Positions 24,472 to 32,669 of a stretch of DNA of 34,195 nt are shown here, piece after piece. Position 1 is the first letter of the stretch. The number at the start of each line of letters is the position of its first letter. The stretch is from NCBI GenBank assembly GCA_965651535.1, contig CBFGSX010000002.1, positions 1-34,195 on the forward strand, in the 5' to 3' direction. The position numbers and the translations under genes were made by a program. This stretch comes from JAQGJA01 sp965651535 (GTDB lineage Bacteria > Pseudomonadota > Alphaproteobacteria > Micavibrionales > SZUA-601). The notes under the pieces were generated by a model. The model had not been told where the DNA came from. It made no database searches and was given only the letters and a program-made list of their open reading frames with translations.

Positions 24472-25146
24472 CTAAAACCGGAACCAGTTCATAAAGGGCC
24501 GCAGCATGACGGGCGGCATCGGGCGCTCGCGCGGCTCAAGACCCCAGGCGCGGCAAACCTCGTAATAGCAATCATTCGCCACGGCCCAGTAAACGGCGGG
24601 CTCTTTCATCTGGATGCGCAGGCGCAAAGAACGCCAGTTGCGGACGTCCTGCGGTGTCGGTTCGGTCGTCAGGCGGATCTGTTCCAAAAGCGTTTGGTAT
24701 TCCGAGCGCAGCACATCATGCTCGCGGGCGCGCGCCGTGACGTTCCAGACCAAAGTCCCCGCCGCAAGGCCGATAATCCCGAGGCCCATCCAGAGTTTCT
24801 CGGACAGGCCGAACATAAATCCCGCCGCGCCCATCACGATCACGCCCAGCATCATCAGGCGGAAAGCCGTGTCGAAATGCTGTTTCCGGCGGTTGTGATA
24901 GCGCACCGAAACCTCGGTGGCAAAGGCCAGCTTGTCGTAGGAATCGAGGCTGCTTTCGTCGTTGGCGGGCTGGGGGATGACGACATGCGGCGCGTGCTCG
25001 TTCTGGGGGATCTCGTCATTGGGCTGGGAATGCGCCGACCAGCTCGTGCCGCCGAAAGCCTGATGATAGCCGAAGCGGGCGCCGTCGCCGAAACCCTGCG
25101 GGCTCGGCACAAGCGGCTGACGGATATCGTTTGCCGGTGACGGCAT
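24472..25146 (-). CDS. Two-helix membrane protein, SLATT/DUF4231-like
   Basis: The 224-aa product has a disordered, Pro/Gln/Asn-rich N-terminus (1-65). A helix with YDKLAFATEVSVRYHNRRKQ follows, then two adjacent membrane segments (about 94-114 and 117-136). A cytosolic coiled segment (REHDVLRSEYQTLLEQIRLT) and a WRSLRLRIQMKEPAVYWAVA-NDCYYEVCRAWG region come last. This order (amphipathic helix, two membrane helices, helical tail) matches SLATT/DUF4231-type domains, some of which are effectors in defence systems; that assignment is by eye. GGGGGAAAG lies before the ATG, and a perfect 8-bp dyad sits 25 bases upstream. It converges on the kinase gene with three bases between stop codons. No nucleotide-sensor partner gene is adjacent. 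Confidence 0.75.
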   Translation of the reverse strand: MPSPANDIRQPLVPSPQGFGDGARFGYHQAFGGTSWSAHSQPNDEIPQNEHAPHVVIPQPANDESSLDSYDKLAFATEVSVRYHNRRKQHFDTAFRLMMLGVIVMGAAGFMFGLSEKLWMGLGIIGLAAGTLVWNVTARAREHDVLRSEYQTLLEQIRLTTEPTPQDVRNWRSLRLRIQMKEPAVYWAVANDCYYEVCRAWGLEPRERPMPPVMLRPFMNWFRF

Positions 25147-25170
25147 TTTTCTTTCCCCCTTTGAAAAGGA

Positions 25171-25192
25171 GCGAATATAAACGCATATTCGC
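25171..25192. promoter_or_regulatory. Dyad GCGAATAT-N6-ATATTCGC upstream of SLATT-like gene
   Basis: The arms 25171-25178 and 25185-25192 are perfect 8-bp inverted repeats. The dyad lies 24 bases before the start codon on the leader side, where a repressor could block transcription or translation. A TTGACC lies further upstream, but its spacing to TATATT (20 bases) is too long for a good promoter. Confidence 0.4.
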
Positions 25193-25286
25193 CGGAATCG
25201 GTCAAGACTCTTTCAAAAGAGGGATTTGATATACTTTTACTTGACAAAATCCGCGCTATACTGGCGGCGATTCAGGCGTCCTAAAA

Positions 25287-25363
25287 GACCCCGTAGCTCA
25301 ACCGGATAGAGCAACTGCCTTCTAAGCAGTAGGTTGCAGGTTCGACTCCTGCCGGGGTCGCCA
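25287..25363 (+). tRNA. tRNA-Arg (anticodon TCT)
   Basis: The 77-base sequence folds as a full cloverleaf. The acceptor GACCCCG pairs with CGGGGTC, the D stem is GCTC/GAGC, and the anticodon stem ACTGC/GCAGT has loop CTTCTAA. The T arm is GCAGG-TTCGACT-CCTGC. The anticodon TCT reads AGA and AGG. The discriminator is G and CCA is encoded. A TATACT box lies about 30 bases upstream with no good -35. A run of six T follows the CCA. Confidence 0.97.
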
Positions 25364-25370
25364 TTTTTTG

Positions 25371-25796
25371 CTATTGATCGGAAAGTTTTGCGGCTGTCAA
25401 CACAAAAGGTGTGGCGTTTGCGCTGTTTATCTCCGACAGGTCAAGCCATACACAGCCGTGGCTGTCTTGTCCGTCCGAGTCAGTTTTCGGCGTTCCGGAA
25501 ATTTCAACGCGGTAGATGATGCCCAAGTGCCGCAGCAAGGCGTCTTCCCCATCTTTATGATAGGAGTACCGCGTGCTGAAGCCGCCTAGTTGCGTGTAAT
25601 TCAAAGCATTACAGCCGGTTTCTTCAAGAAGTTCACGTTCCAGCGTTTCTTCAATAAGTTCGGTTTCTTCGGGGCTTCCCCCTGGAAGGTCATATAGCCC
25701 CGTATAGGGACCTCGCGCCTTTTTTATAAGGAGAATCTTCTTGTTACTGTCGTCGAGAATTAAGGCGTAAACGCCAAAGTGGGAGTGTTTGAACAA
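25371..25796 (-). CDS. Nudix hydrolase
   Basis: The 141-aa product has one Nudix domain. The box G-x5-E-x7-REUxEExGU is complete (GGSPEETELIEETLERELLE followed by ETGC), preceded by KKARGPYTGLYDLPGG. Such enzymes cleave nucleoside diphosphates linked to another group; the substrate cannot be read from sequence. The base composition is visibly more AT-rich than its neighbours, and its stop lies 8 bases from the 3' end of tRNA-Arg, both hints of acquisition. The only available start is a TTG three bases after the stop codon of the entericidin-like gene, with no ribosome-binding site, so translation may be coupled or the N-terminus may be eroded. Confidence 0.88.
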   Translation of the reverse strand: MFKHSHFGVYALILDDSNKKILLIKKARGPYTGLYDLPGGSPEETELIEETLERELLEETGCNALNYTQLGGFSTRYSYHKDGEDALLRHLGIIYRVEISGTPKTDSDGQDSHGCVWLDLSEINSANATPFVLTAAKLSDQ

Positions 25797-25798
25797 TT

Positions 25799-25927
25799 TT
25801 AATCCGCCGCTTTGGAGAGCGCCGCACCCGTCTGGCGCAGGTCTTCGCCGAAACCGGCCACGGTGTTGCAGGCCGAAACGGACAGGGCCAGCAAGGCAAA
25901 GGCAAGAACGACGAACAGGGCGCGCAT
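25799..25927 (-). CDS. Entericidin-like small lipoprotein
   Basis: This is a 42-aa protein: a hydrophobic signal segment (MRALFVVLAFALLALSVSA), then lipobox Cys20 and the entericidin hallmark CNTVAGFGEDLRQTGAAL. EcnA/EcnB-type peptides are small membrane lipoproteins linked in enterobacteria to an antidote/toxin pair; in alphaproteobacteria the role is undefined. Its ATG shares one base with the mutS TGA (TGATG), so it is the tail of that operon. Only one entericidin gene is seen here. Confidence 0.8.
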   Translation of the reverse strand: MRALFVVLAFALLALSVSACNTVAGFGEDLRQTGAALSKAAD

Positions 25928-28572
25928 CAATTTTTCTCCGACAGGGATTTCAATTCGAACACTATATCCAAAGCCTCGCGCGGTGACAAGCTATCCGGCT
26001 GAATCGTTTTGATTTTCTGTAATGCCGGATGCGGTGCGGCGGTCTCTGCGGGCAGATCGGCGATCTTGCCGCTCAGGTCGTGTCCGATGGCATGGGATTC
26101 CAGCTCTTTCAAAATTGCCTGCGCGCGCGCCAAAAGCGGCGCGGGCATCCCCGCGAGGCGCGCCACGTGAATGCCATAGGAACGGTTCGCCGTGCCCTTG
26201 GCCACTTCGTGCAGGAAAACGATCTCGCCCTGCCATTCCTTGACCGCCAGCGTGAAGCACGCCAGATGCGCCAGCGTTTCCTCGAGCGCGGTCAGCTCGT
26301 GATAATGCGTAGCGAACAGCCCGCGGCATTTGTTCTTGTCGTGCAATTGCTCAAGTGTCGCCCAAGCCAAAGACAGGCCGTCAAACGTCGCCGTGCCGCG
26401 CCCGATTTCATCCAGAATGACCAGCGATTTTTCCGTCGCCTGATGGACGATGGCGGCGGTTTCGACCATTTCCACCATAAAAGTGGATTTGCCCTGCGCC
26501 AGATCATCCGCTGCGCCGACGCGGCTGAACAGGCGATCCACCACACCAATCGTGGCACTTTGCGCGGGAACGAACGCGCCGATCTGGGCCAGAAAAACGA
26601 TCAACGCGTTCTGACGCAGAAACGTTGATTTTCCGGCCATGTTCGGGCCGGTCAAAAGCCACAGGCGCTGCGCGTCGGACAAGGTGCAGTCATTGGCGAT
26701 AAAGCCGTTGGCTTTTTTGTTTTTCAGCGCGGCTTCGACGACCGGGTGGCGGCCTTTTTCAATCGAGAATTCCAGAGAATTTTCCACCGTCGGGCAGGTG
26801 TAATTTTCCGTCGCGGCCAGTTCGGCCCACGCGCAGGCGACATCCAAGCACGCCAGCCCTTCGGCGATGCGGCGGATGGTGGCGGTCTGTTCGGTGATGC
26901 GTTTGGTGAAATCGTCGAAAATTTGCGTTTCAATCGCCAAGGCGCGCGCGCCGGCCTCGGAGATTTTCTTGTCCAGATCAGCCAGTTCCACGGTGGTGAA
27001 ACGCGCCGAGGTCGCCAGCGTCTGGCGGTGGATAAAGAGGCGGCTTTCCGGGCCTTTTTCGCGGTCGGGCGTGTTGAAGGCTTTGTCTGCGAAGGTCGGC
27101 GTCACCTCGATGAAATAGCCGAGGATCATATTGTGCTTGATCTTCAGCGTCGGGATGCCGCTTTCCTTGGAATAGCGCGCCTGAAGCTGCGCGATCACGG
27201 TTTTGCTGTCGCGTTGCAGGTTTTGCAGCTCGTCCAGCGGCGCAGAAAATTGCGGGGCGATGAAACCGCCGTCGCGCGCCAGCAGGGGCAATTCCTCTTT
27301 GAGCGCGCGGTCAAGCTCGGCGACGATCTCCTGAAGCGCGGCGGGCTGCTCCAGATTTTCGGCAACGGCATTGAGCAGCGCGGGCTGGTTTTTTTGTTGC
27401 AATTGCGGGATGATCGCCGTCGCCTGATGCAGCCCGTCGCGCAAAGCGGCCAGATCGCGCGGCCCGCCGCGTCCCAGCGCAATGCGGGTGAGGGCGCGTT
27501 CGATATCGGGGCAGGATTTAAGCGTCTTGCGGATATTCTGGCGCAGCAAGGTGTTCTCGACGAACCATGCCACATTGTCGAGCCGCGCATTAATCGCCGC
27601 GACATCCGCCAAAGGGGCGGCGAAATGCCGCGCCAGCAAGCGCGATCCGGCATTGGTGACCGTGCGATCCACCGTATCGAAAAGAGAACCTTGGCGCGTG
27701 CCGTGCAGCGTCTGGGTCAGCTCGAGATTGCGGCGCGTCGCCGCGTCGATCAGAATCAAATCCGTTGCCTCGTGGATTTTCGGCGGTTGCAGATGCAAAT
27801 TGTCGTTCTTTTGCGTCAGCGCGATATACTCGATCAGCGCGCCGAGCGCGGACAAATCGTTGGCGTTGAACGCGCCGAAGCTTTCGAGGCTTTGCACGCG
27901 GAAAAGTTGCTTGATGCGGTGCGCGCCGTTTTCGCTCTGGAAACGGGCGGTGGGCTGTTCGGTCACCGTCAGGCCGGAAAAGGTCTTTGACAGTTCCCCC
28001 GCGACCAGAATTTCCTTGGGCGCAAGCAGGGCAACGGCGTTGGCGGCGTCGGTGACGCGTTGCACGCACAGCTCGCCCGTCGTCAGATCGGCCCAAGCCA
28101 GGCTGAAATTTCCCGTCTTGCCGAAGATGGCGGCAAGATAGTTGTTTTCGCGTGCATCCAACAGCGTGTCTTCGGTCACCGTGCCGGGGGTGACGATGCG
28201 GATGACCTCGCGCTTGACCAATGCTTTGTAGCCGCCGCGTTTTTTCGCCTCTTCGGGCGTTTCGACCTGTTCGCAGATGGCGACGCGATGTCCCGCGCGG
28301 ATCAGCTTGCCCATATATTGTTCATAGGCGTGGAACGGTACGCCGCACATGGGGATGTCGGTGCCGTCCGTTTTGCCGCGCTTGGTCAGCGCGATGTCGA
28401 GAATTTTGGATGCCGTCACCGCGTCGTCGAAAAACAGTTCGTAAAAGTCGCCCATGCGGTAAAAAACCAGACAATCGGGATTCTGGTTTTTGACCTCCAT
28501 ATATTGCTGCATCATCGGCGTCAGCGTCTTGGCTTCGGCTTCTTCGGCAATCAGGGCGAGTTGCTGTTGCAA
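25927..28572 (-). CDS. mutS: DNA mismatch repair protein MutS
   Basis: MutS recognises base mismatches and starts repair with MutL. The 881-aa product has the mismatch-wedge FYRMGDFYELFFDD (F43 and E45), the central core and clamp, and the ATPase domain with Walker A LTGPNMAGKSTFLRQ, SRVGAADDLAQGKSTFMVEM, Walker B VILDEIGRGTATFDG and FATHYHELT. The C-terminal tail is short. The TTG start at 28572 lies two bases after the dut stop, with AAAGG in the end of dut. A later in-frame ATG (residue 20) would still keep the wedge. It is cotranscribed with dut and overlaps the small lipoprotein gene. Confidence 0.96.
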   Translation of the reverse strand: MQQQLALIAEEAEAKTLTPMMQQYMEVKNQNPDCLVFYRMGDFYELFFDDAVTASKILDIALTKRGKTDGTDIPMCGVPFHAYEQYMGKLIRAGHRVAICEQVETPEEAKKRGGYKALVKREVIRIVTPGTVTEDTLLDARENNYLAAIFGKTGNFSLAWADLTTGELCVQRVTDAANAVALLAPKEILVAGELSKTFSGLTVTEQPTARFQSENGAHRIKQLFRVQSLESFGAFNANDLSALGALIEYIALTQKNDNLHLQPPKIHEATDLILIDAATRRNLELTQTLHGTRQGSLFDTVDRTVTNAGSRLLARHFAAPLADVAAINARLDNVAWFVENTLLRQNIRKTLKSCPDIERALTRIALGRGGPRDLAALRDGLHQATAIIPQLQQKNQPALLNAVAENLEQPAALQEIVAELDRALKEELPLLARDGGFIAPQFSAPLDELQNLQRDSKTVIAQLQARYSKESGIPTLKIKHNMILGYFIEVTPTFADKAFNTPDREKGPESRLFIHRQTLATSARFTTVELADLDKKISEAGARALAIETQIFDDFTKRITEQTATIRRIAEGLACLDVACAWAELAATENYTCPTVENSLEFSIEKGRHPVVEAALKNKKANGFIANDCTLSDAQRLWLLTGPNMAGKSTFLRQNALIVFLAQIGAFVPAQSATIGVVDRLFSRVGAADDLAQGKSTFMVEMVETAAIVHQATEKSLVILDEIGRGTATFDGLSLAWATLEQLHDKNKCRGLFATHYHELTALEETLAHLACFTLAVKEWQGEIVFLHEVAKGTANRSYGIHVARLAGMPAPLLARAQAILKELESHAIGHDLSGKIADLPAETAAPHPALQKIKTIQPDSLSPREALDIVFELKSLSEKN

Positions 28573-28574
28573 GA

Positions 28575-29030
28575 TTATGCGGCCTTTGTTCCCGTTGAGC
28601 CGAAACCGCCCGCACCGCGCGCCGTGTCATTCAGCTCCGTGACGACATCGAATTGCGCGGTTTCATATTTGGCAATGACCATCTGCGCGATACGCATTCC
28701 ACGCTCGACGGTGAAAGGCTCTGCCCCCAGATTGACCATGAGGACGGCGATTTCGCCGCGGTAATCGGCGTCGATCGTGCCGGGCGCGTTGATCATGGTG
28801 ATGCCGTTCTTGATCGCCAGACCCGAGCGCGGGCGCACCTGCGCCTCGTAACCGGGCGGCAAGGCGATGCAAATGCCCGTCGGGATGGCTTTGCGCTCCA
28901 TCGGTTGCAGCGTGACGGGTGCGTCGATGGCCGCCATCAAATCCATGCCCGCCGATTGCTCGGTGGCATATTTCGGCAGGTCGAGGCCTTCGTAAGAGGG
29001 AAGTTTTTTGACTTGGATGGTAACGGTCAC
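28575..29030 (-). CDS. dut: dUTP diphosphatase
   Basis: Dut hydrolyses dUTP to dUMP, keeping uracil out of DNA and feeding dTMP synthesis. The 151-aa trimeric-type enzyme has motif 1 SAGMDLMAAI, motif 2 RPRSGLAIKNGI, motif 3 NAPGTIDADYRGEI, motif 4 ERGMRIAQMVI and the C-terminal motif 5 RGAGGFGSTG. The GTG start overlaps the ubiE stop by four bases (GTGA). The gene sits between ubiE and mutS in one string of genome-maintenance functions. Confidence 0.97.
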   Translation of the reverse strand: MTVTIQVKKLPSYEGLDLPKYATEQSAGMDLMAAIDAPVTLQPMERKAIPTGICIALPPGYEAQVRPRSGLAIKNGITMINAPGTIDADYRGEIAVLMVNLGAEPFTVERGMRIAQMVIAKYETAQFDVVTELNDTARGAGGFGSTGTKAA

Positions 29031-29764
29031 AGTTTAACTCCGGTGTGAATGGCGGCGATACCGCCCGAAAGGTTGGTGAAGGAACATTTCTTGAATCCGG
29101 CCTCGGCAAGGCGGATTTTCAATTCCTGCTGATGCGGGAACTGGCGGATGGATTCCACAAGATATTGATAGCTTTCGCGGTCATTGGCGACGAATTGTCC
29201 GATGCGCGGAATGACATGAAATGAAAACGCATCGTAGATTTTTTCAAGCGGCTCATAGGCGGGCTTGGAAAACTCAAGGCAAAAGAAACGCCCGCCGGGG
29301 CGCAAGACGCGATAGGCTTCGTGCAAAGCCTCGTCGATATGCGTGACATTGCGCAGGGCGAACGCAATCGTATAAATATCAAAGGAATTATCGGCGAAAG
29401 GTAATTTTTCCGCATTCGCCGTTTTCCATTTCAGTTTTCCGGTCAAGCCGCGGTCGCTGGCGCGCGCTTGTCCGACTTTGAGCATATCGGGGTTGATGTC
29501 CGAGACGGTGATATCCGCGCCTTTGGACGCGTCATGCATTAAAAAGGAAATATCGCCCGTGCCGCCGCCGACATCCAAAATTGTGTGATGCGCCATCGGG
29601 CGGATGCGGCGCACGAAGCTGCGCTTCCACAGGCGATGCACGCCGCCCGACATGAAGTCGTTCATCAAATCGTATTTGCCGGCCACGCGCGAAAACACGT
29701 CGCCGACGCGTTTCGTCTTTTCGGCGGCCGAGACGTTTTCGAATCCGAAGCGGTGGGTTTTCAT
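29027..29764 (-). CDS. ubiE: Ubiquinone/menaquinone biosynthesis C-methyltransferase UbiE
   Basis: UbiE is a SAM-dependent methylase that acts on the benzoquinol ring in quinone synthesis. The 245-aa product has the family N-terminus VFSRVAGKYDLMNDFMSGGV, HRLWKR, SAM motif ILDVGGGTGDIS, DINPDMLKVG, ANAEKLPFADNSFDIYTIAF, LRNV and a C-terminal NLSGGIAAIHTGVKL. The ATG overlaps the helicase stop codon (ATGA). ubiB, often next to ubiE in alphaproteobacteria, is absent here. Confidence 0.96.
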   Translation of the reverse strand: MKTHRFGFENVSAAEKTKRVGDVFSRVAGKYDLMNDFMSGGVHRLWKRSFVRRIRPMAHHTILDVGGGTGDISFLMHDASKGADITVSDINPDMLKVGQARASDRGLTGKLKWKTANAEKLPFADNSFDIYTIAFALRNVTHIDEALHEAYRVLRPGGRFFCLEFSKPAYEPLEKIYDAFSFHVIPRIGQFVANDRESYQYLVESIRQFPHQQELKIRLAEAGFKKCSFTNLSGGIAAIHTGVKL

Positions 29765-32523
29765 GCCGCGACTTTAGCATATTGAGGGGAGGCAAGAAAC
29801 CCCTCAATCTCGGCACAAGAGTTTGATAATGTTGTTTTTTCTATGGCTACGCCTTTGGGAAAGGCACTATAAAGGCGGCTGGGCAGCGCCGATTCCAGCA
29901 GCACGAAAACGCCGTGATCGTTTTCCGTTCGCACCAGACGGCCAAAAGACTGGCGCAGGCGCATGGCCGTCAGGAAGTAATCATACTCCTTGCCGAAATA
30001 GGCGCGGCGCGCCTTGTGCAAAATATCCGCGCGCGGCCATGGGATGCGGTCGTAGACCAAAAGGCGCAAGGCGCGGCCCGGCACATCCACGCCGTCGCGC
30101 AACGCATCCGTGCCGAGAATGCAGGAATTTTCCTCGGCGCGGAAAATATCGACCAGCGTCGCGGTGTTGAGCCCGTCGACGTGCTGGGCGTAAAGCGGCA
30201 GTCCGTCGATGGATTTCTTGATATGCGGATAGGCCGCTTGCAGGCGTTTGATCGCCGTGAACAACCCCATGCCACCGCCTTTGGCCGCCTTGAAGAGTTG
30301 CGCATAGGCGTTGGCGATCTCGGCGGGCTTGTTTTTATCGACATCCGAGATCAGGAAAATTTTCGTCTGTTTCGCGTAATCGAAAGGCGAGGGGATCTGC
30401 ACGCGCAAGGCGGCGTTGTTCTGTTCGCGCAAATAGCGCCCGCCGAGGCGGTTCTCGGCCATGGCCCAAGAGTGTTCGTTGTCGGCGCGATTGGGTTTCA
30501 GCGTCGCCGAGGTCACAACCACGCCATGCGCCTGCGCGTTCATCAAATTGGTGAATTGCTGCATCGGGTCGCGAAAATGGCGATAGGCGCCGATATTCAC
30601 CGCGCGCCCGTCGATGCGCGTGATCTCGAGCCAGTCGATGAATTCCTCGGGGGTCTGCGTCGACAAATTGCCCAGTAAATCGCGCCACGCCCTGAGCGGG
30701 TCAAGGCAGCGCGCTTGCAGGCTTTTCAGCAGCGTGCCGATGCCGCGCAGGGTTTGCGCGTCTTTGGTTTCGTCTTGCAGCGCTTTCAGATCGTCGGCGA
30801 GGCGGTCGAGCCGTGAAATCAAATGCGTGATGTCGTCGGCCAAGGCGTTTGCTTTTTCCAGCAGCGCATCGGTGGCGGGTTGCGGTGTGGTTTCGAGGCT
30901 GTAGGGGCTGTTCGGCGCGTCGCTGCGCGACATGACTTGAACGCGCACGGCAGCAAGGAATTCCTCGGTCGCGTTTTTTGGCATTTCCTTGGCGATGCGA
31001 TCGAGCCAGCCGCTTTCGGGCAGGAAATGCGTCGCCTCGCGGATGGCGGCGACGTGTTCCAATAACGGATGGCTGTCGCCGACAATTAAATTGAGACGGC
31101 GCGATAATCCGCGGCGCCGCGATTTTTTGCCGCGCTCTTCGCCGTTGAGCCAGCGCTTCAGCTCGGCGGTTTCCGAACCGCACAAGGCGACGGAAAACGC
31201 GCTGTCTGCCGCCTCGAACAGATGATGCCCCTCGTCGAACACGAAGCGCGTGGGCAGGGCTTTGCGCCCGTCATCATTGTCCTCGGCGTCGAAAGGCTGT
31301 AACAGCGTCAGCGCGTGGTTGGCGACGATCACTGTCGCGTCGCGGCTTTGGCGTATGCCGCGCTCGATAAAACAGCGCTGATAATGCGGACAGGCCTGAT
31401 GGATGCATTCGCCGCGGCGGTCGGCCATTTGCATGGTGGTTTTATTTCCGGCCAGCGTCGGCAGCCATCCGGGCAGATCGCCGCCCGTCAGATCGCCGTC
31501 GCGTGTGGCCATCGTCCAGCGCAACATCAATCCCATACCGATGCGGGATTGATAATCGCCCGTCAAAAAAACCTCGGCGCTTTCGTCCAGATTCAAAAGG
31601 CATAGATAATTTTCGCGGCCCTTGCGCACGACGGCCTGCGGCTTGTCCGATTTTGGAAAGATGCGGTCAAGATCGTGTTGCAGCTGGTTTTGCAAATGGC
31701 GCGTAAAGGTGCTGATCCACACCGTGCCTTCATTCTTTGTTGCCCACGCCAAGGACGGCGCCAGATACCCCAGCGTTTTACCCACACCCGTTCCGGCCTC
31801 GGCGACGATCCAATGCGGTTTCTGCGGCGCTGACGGCGGCTGGAACGCCGCCGTCAGCGCGCCGGAATAATCGGCTTGCTCGGGGCGCGGCTCGGCGGTT
31901 TTGACGACGGATTCAACCAGACGATTGAGCTGCGTGCGCGATTCCGTCGGCGTAACGGGGTTTTGTGCGGGCGCGCCGCGCGGCGGCGTTTCTTCCCATT
32001 CCGGCAATTTGCGCCAGACGGAAAGCGTTTCCTTGGCGTATGGGGCTGTCGGCGTTTCCAGCGGTTTGCCCAGCGCCGCCAAGACAAACGGGCTCCAGCG
32101 CCAGATCGGCGCGGTCGCTGCCATGGCCTGCGCGATGGACACCATGCGGTCGCGTTCTTCTTGCGATTTTTCTTGCGTTTCCGTCAGAAGTTTTTCGATG
32201 CAGGAGACAAGATTGAACGCCTGTTGCGCCGGATCGGCGGTTTCGGTAATGCCCAAAGCGCGCGCGAGGCCGTTCGGGGTCGGCACACAAAACTGCGCGG
32301 GCCTGACGAATGCAAATAATTCCAGAACATCAAAAGCCGCGAATTTCTCGACGCCCGAACGCTCGGCGATAAACGGCGCGTGACACGCAATGACCGGGTC
32401 TTTGAGAAGCGCGGCAGCGTCTTTTTTGTTGCGCGCCTCGCGAATATCGCCGTCCGGCGAAATCCAGTGCAAAATCTCGCCCGCGTGGATGACCACGGGA
32501 ATATTGGGGAGGGCGATGGTCAA
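29761..32523 (-). CDS. dinG: DinG-type ATP-dependent DNA helicase (XPD family)
   Basis: DinG-type helicases are 5'-3' superfamily 2 enzymes with an iron-sulfur cluster. The 920-aa product has Walker A AEAGTGVGKT (K249), four cysteines C308, C373, C378 and C384 in the XPD-type cluster pattern (x64, x4, x5), and the DEGHH box (D430). The C-terminal helicase half has VVTSATLK, LGTDALRDGVDVPGRALRLL and LRQSFGRLVRTENDHGVFVL. The N-terminal 200 residues include FDVLELFAFVRPAQFCVPTP, resembling a decayed DnaQ-type exonuclease lobe. The TTG start at 32523 has no clear ribosome-binding site. It leads the string dinG-ubiE-dut-mutS. Confidence 0.9.
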   Translation of the reverse strand: MTIALPNIPVVIHAGEILHWISPDGDIREARNKKDAAALLKDPVIACHAPFIAERSGVEKFAAFDVLELFAFVRPAQFCVPTPNGLARALGITETADPAQQAFNLVSCIEKLLTETQEKSQEERDRMVSIAQAMAATAPIWRWSPFVLAALGKPLETPTAPYAKETLSVWRKLPEWEETPPRGAPAQNPVTPTESRTQLNRLVESVVKTAEPRPEQADYSGALTAAFQPPSAPQKPHWIVAEAGTGVGKTLGYLAPSLAWATKNEGTVWISTFTRHLQNQLQHDLDRIFPKSDKPQAVVRKGRENYLCLLNLDESAEVFLTGDYQSRIGMGLMLRWTMATRDGDLTGGDLPGWLPTLAGNKTTMQMADRRGECIHQACPHYQRCFIERGIRQSRDATVIVANHALTLLQPFDAEDNDDGRKALPTRFVFDEGHHLFEAADSAFSVALCGSETAELKRWLNGEERGKKSRRRGLSRRLNLIVGDSHPLLEHVAAIREATHFLPESGWLDRIAKEMPKNATEEFLAAVRVQVMSRSDAPNSPYSLETTPQPATDALLEKANALADDITHLISRLDRLADDLKALQDETKDAQTLRGIGTLLKSLQARCLDPLRAWRDLLGNLSTQTPEEFIDWLEITRIDGRAVNIGAYRHFRDPMQQFTNLMNAQAHGVVVTSATLKPNRADNEHSWAMAENRLGGRYLREQNNAALRVQIPSPFDYAKQTKIFLISDVDKNKPAEIANAYAQLFKAAKGGGMGLFTAIKRLQAAYPHIKKSIDGLPLYAQHVDGLNTATLVDIFRAEENSCILGTDALRDGVDVPGRALRLLVYDRIPWPRADILHKARRAYFGKEYDYFLTAMRLRQSFGRLVRTENDHGVFVLLESALPSRLYSAFPKGVAIEKTTLSNSCAEIEGFLASPQYAKVAA

Positions 32524-32535
32524 TTTAACTAAACC

Positions 32536-32612
32536 GTCATTCCCGCGAAAGCGGGAATCCAGTTGAGCCCGCCGATCTCGTGCCGCTGGATCCCCGCCTG
32601 CGCGGGGATGAC
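32536..32612. repeat. REP-like composite palindrome, GTCAT...ATGAC family
   Basis: The outer arms GTCAT (32536-32540) and ATGAC (32608-32612) enclose two hairpins: ATTCCCGC-GAAA-GCGGGAAT (32539-32558) and ATCCCCGC-CTGC-GCGGGGAT (32590-32609). A CCAG/CTGG stem lies between. The plan is the same as at 18120-18194. It lies immediately upstream of dinG and could shape its leader. Confidence 0.85.
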
Positions 32613-32669
32613 AAGAAAAGGTTGGGTCGTGGGAGAGGGCATGAATATTCGCTCGGGGATGCGACTAAG

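Noticed and set aside
20111..25146. AMP nucleosidase and the SLATT-like protein as one defence system
   Set aside because: They are on opposite strands with the kinase gene between them, and Amn is a common housekeeping enzyme.
25287..25796. Integrated element with att sites at tRNA-Arg
   Set aside because: No integrase gene and no second copy of the tRNA 3' end were seen in the window.
26746..27990. Plus-strand frame opposite mutS
   Set aside because: MutS is unmistakable on the minus strand and the opposing frame has no motif.
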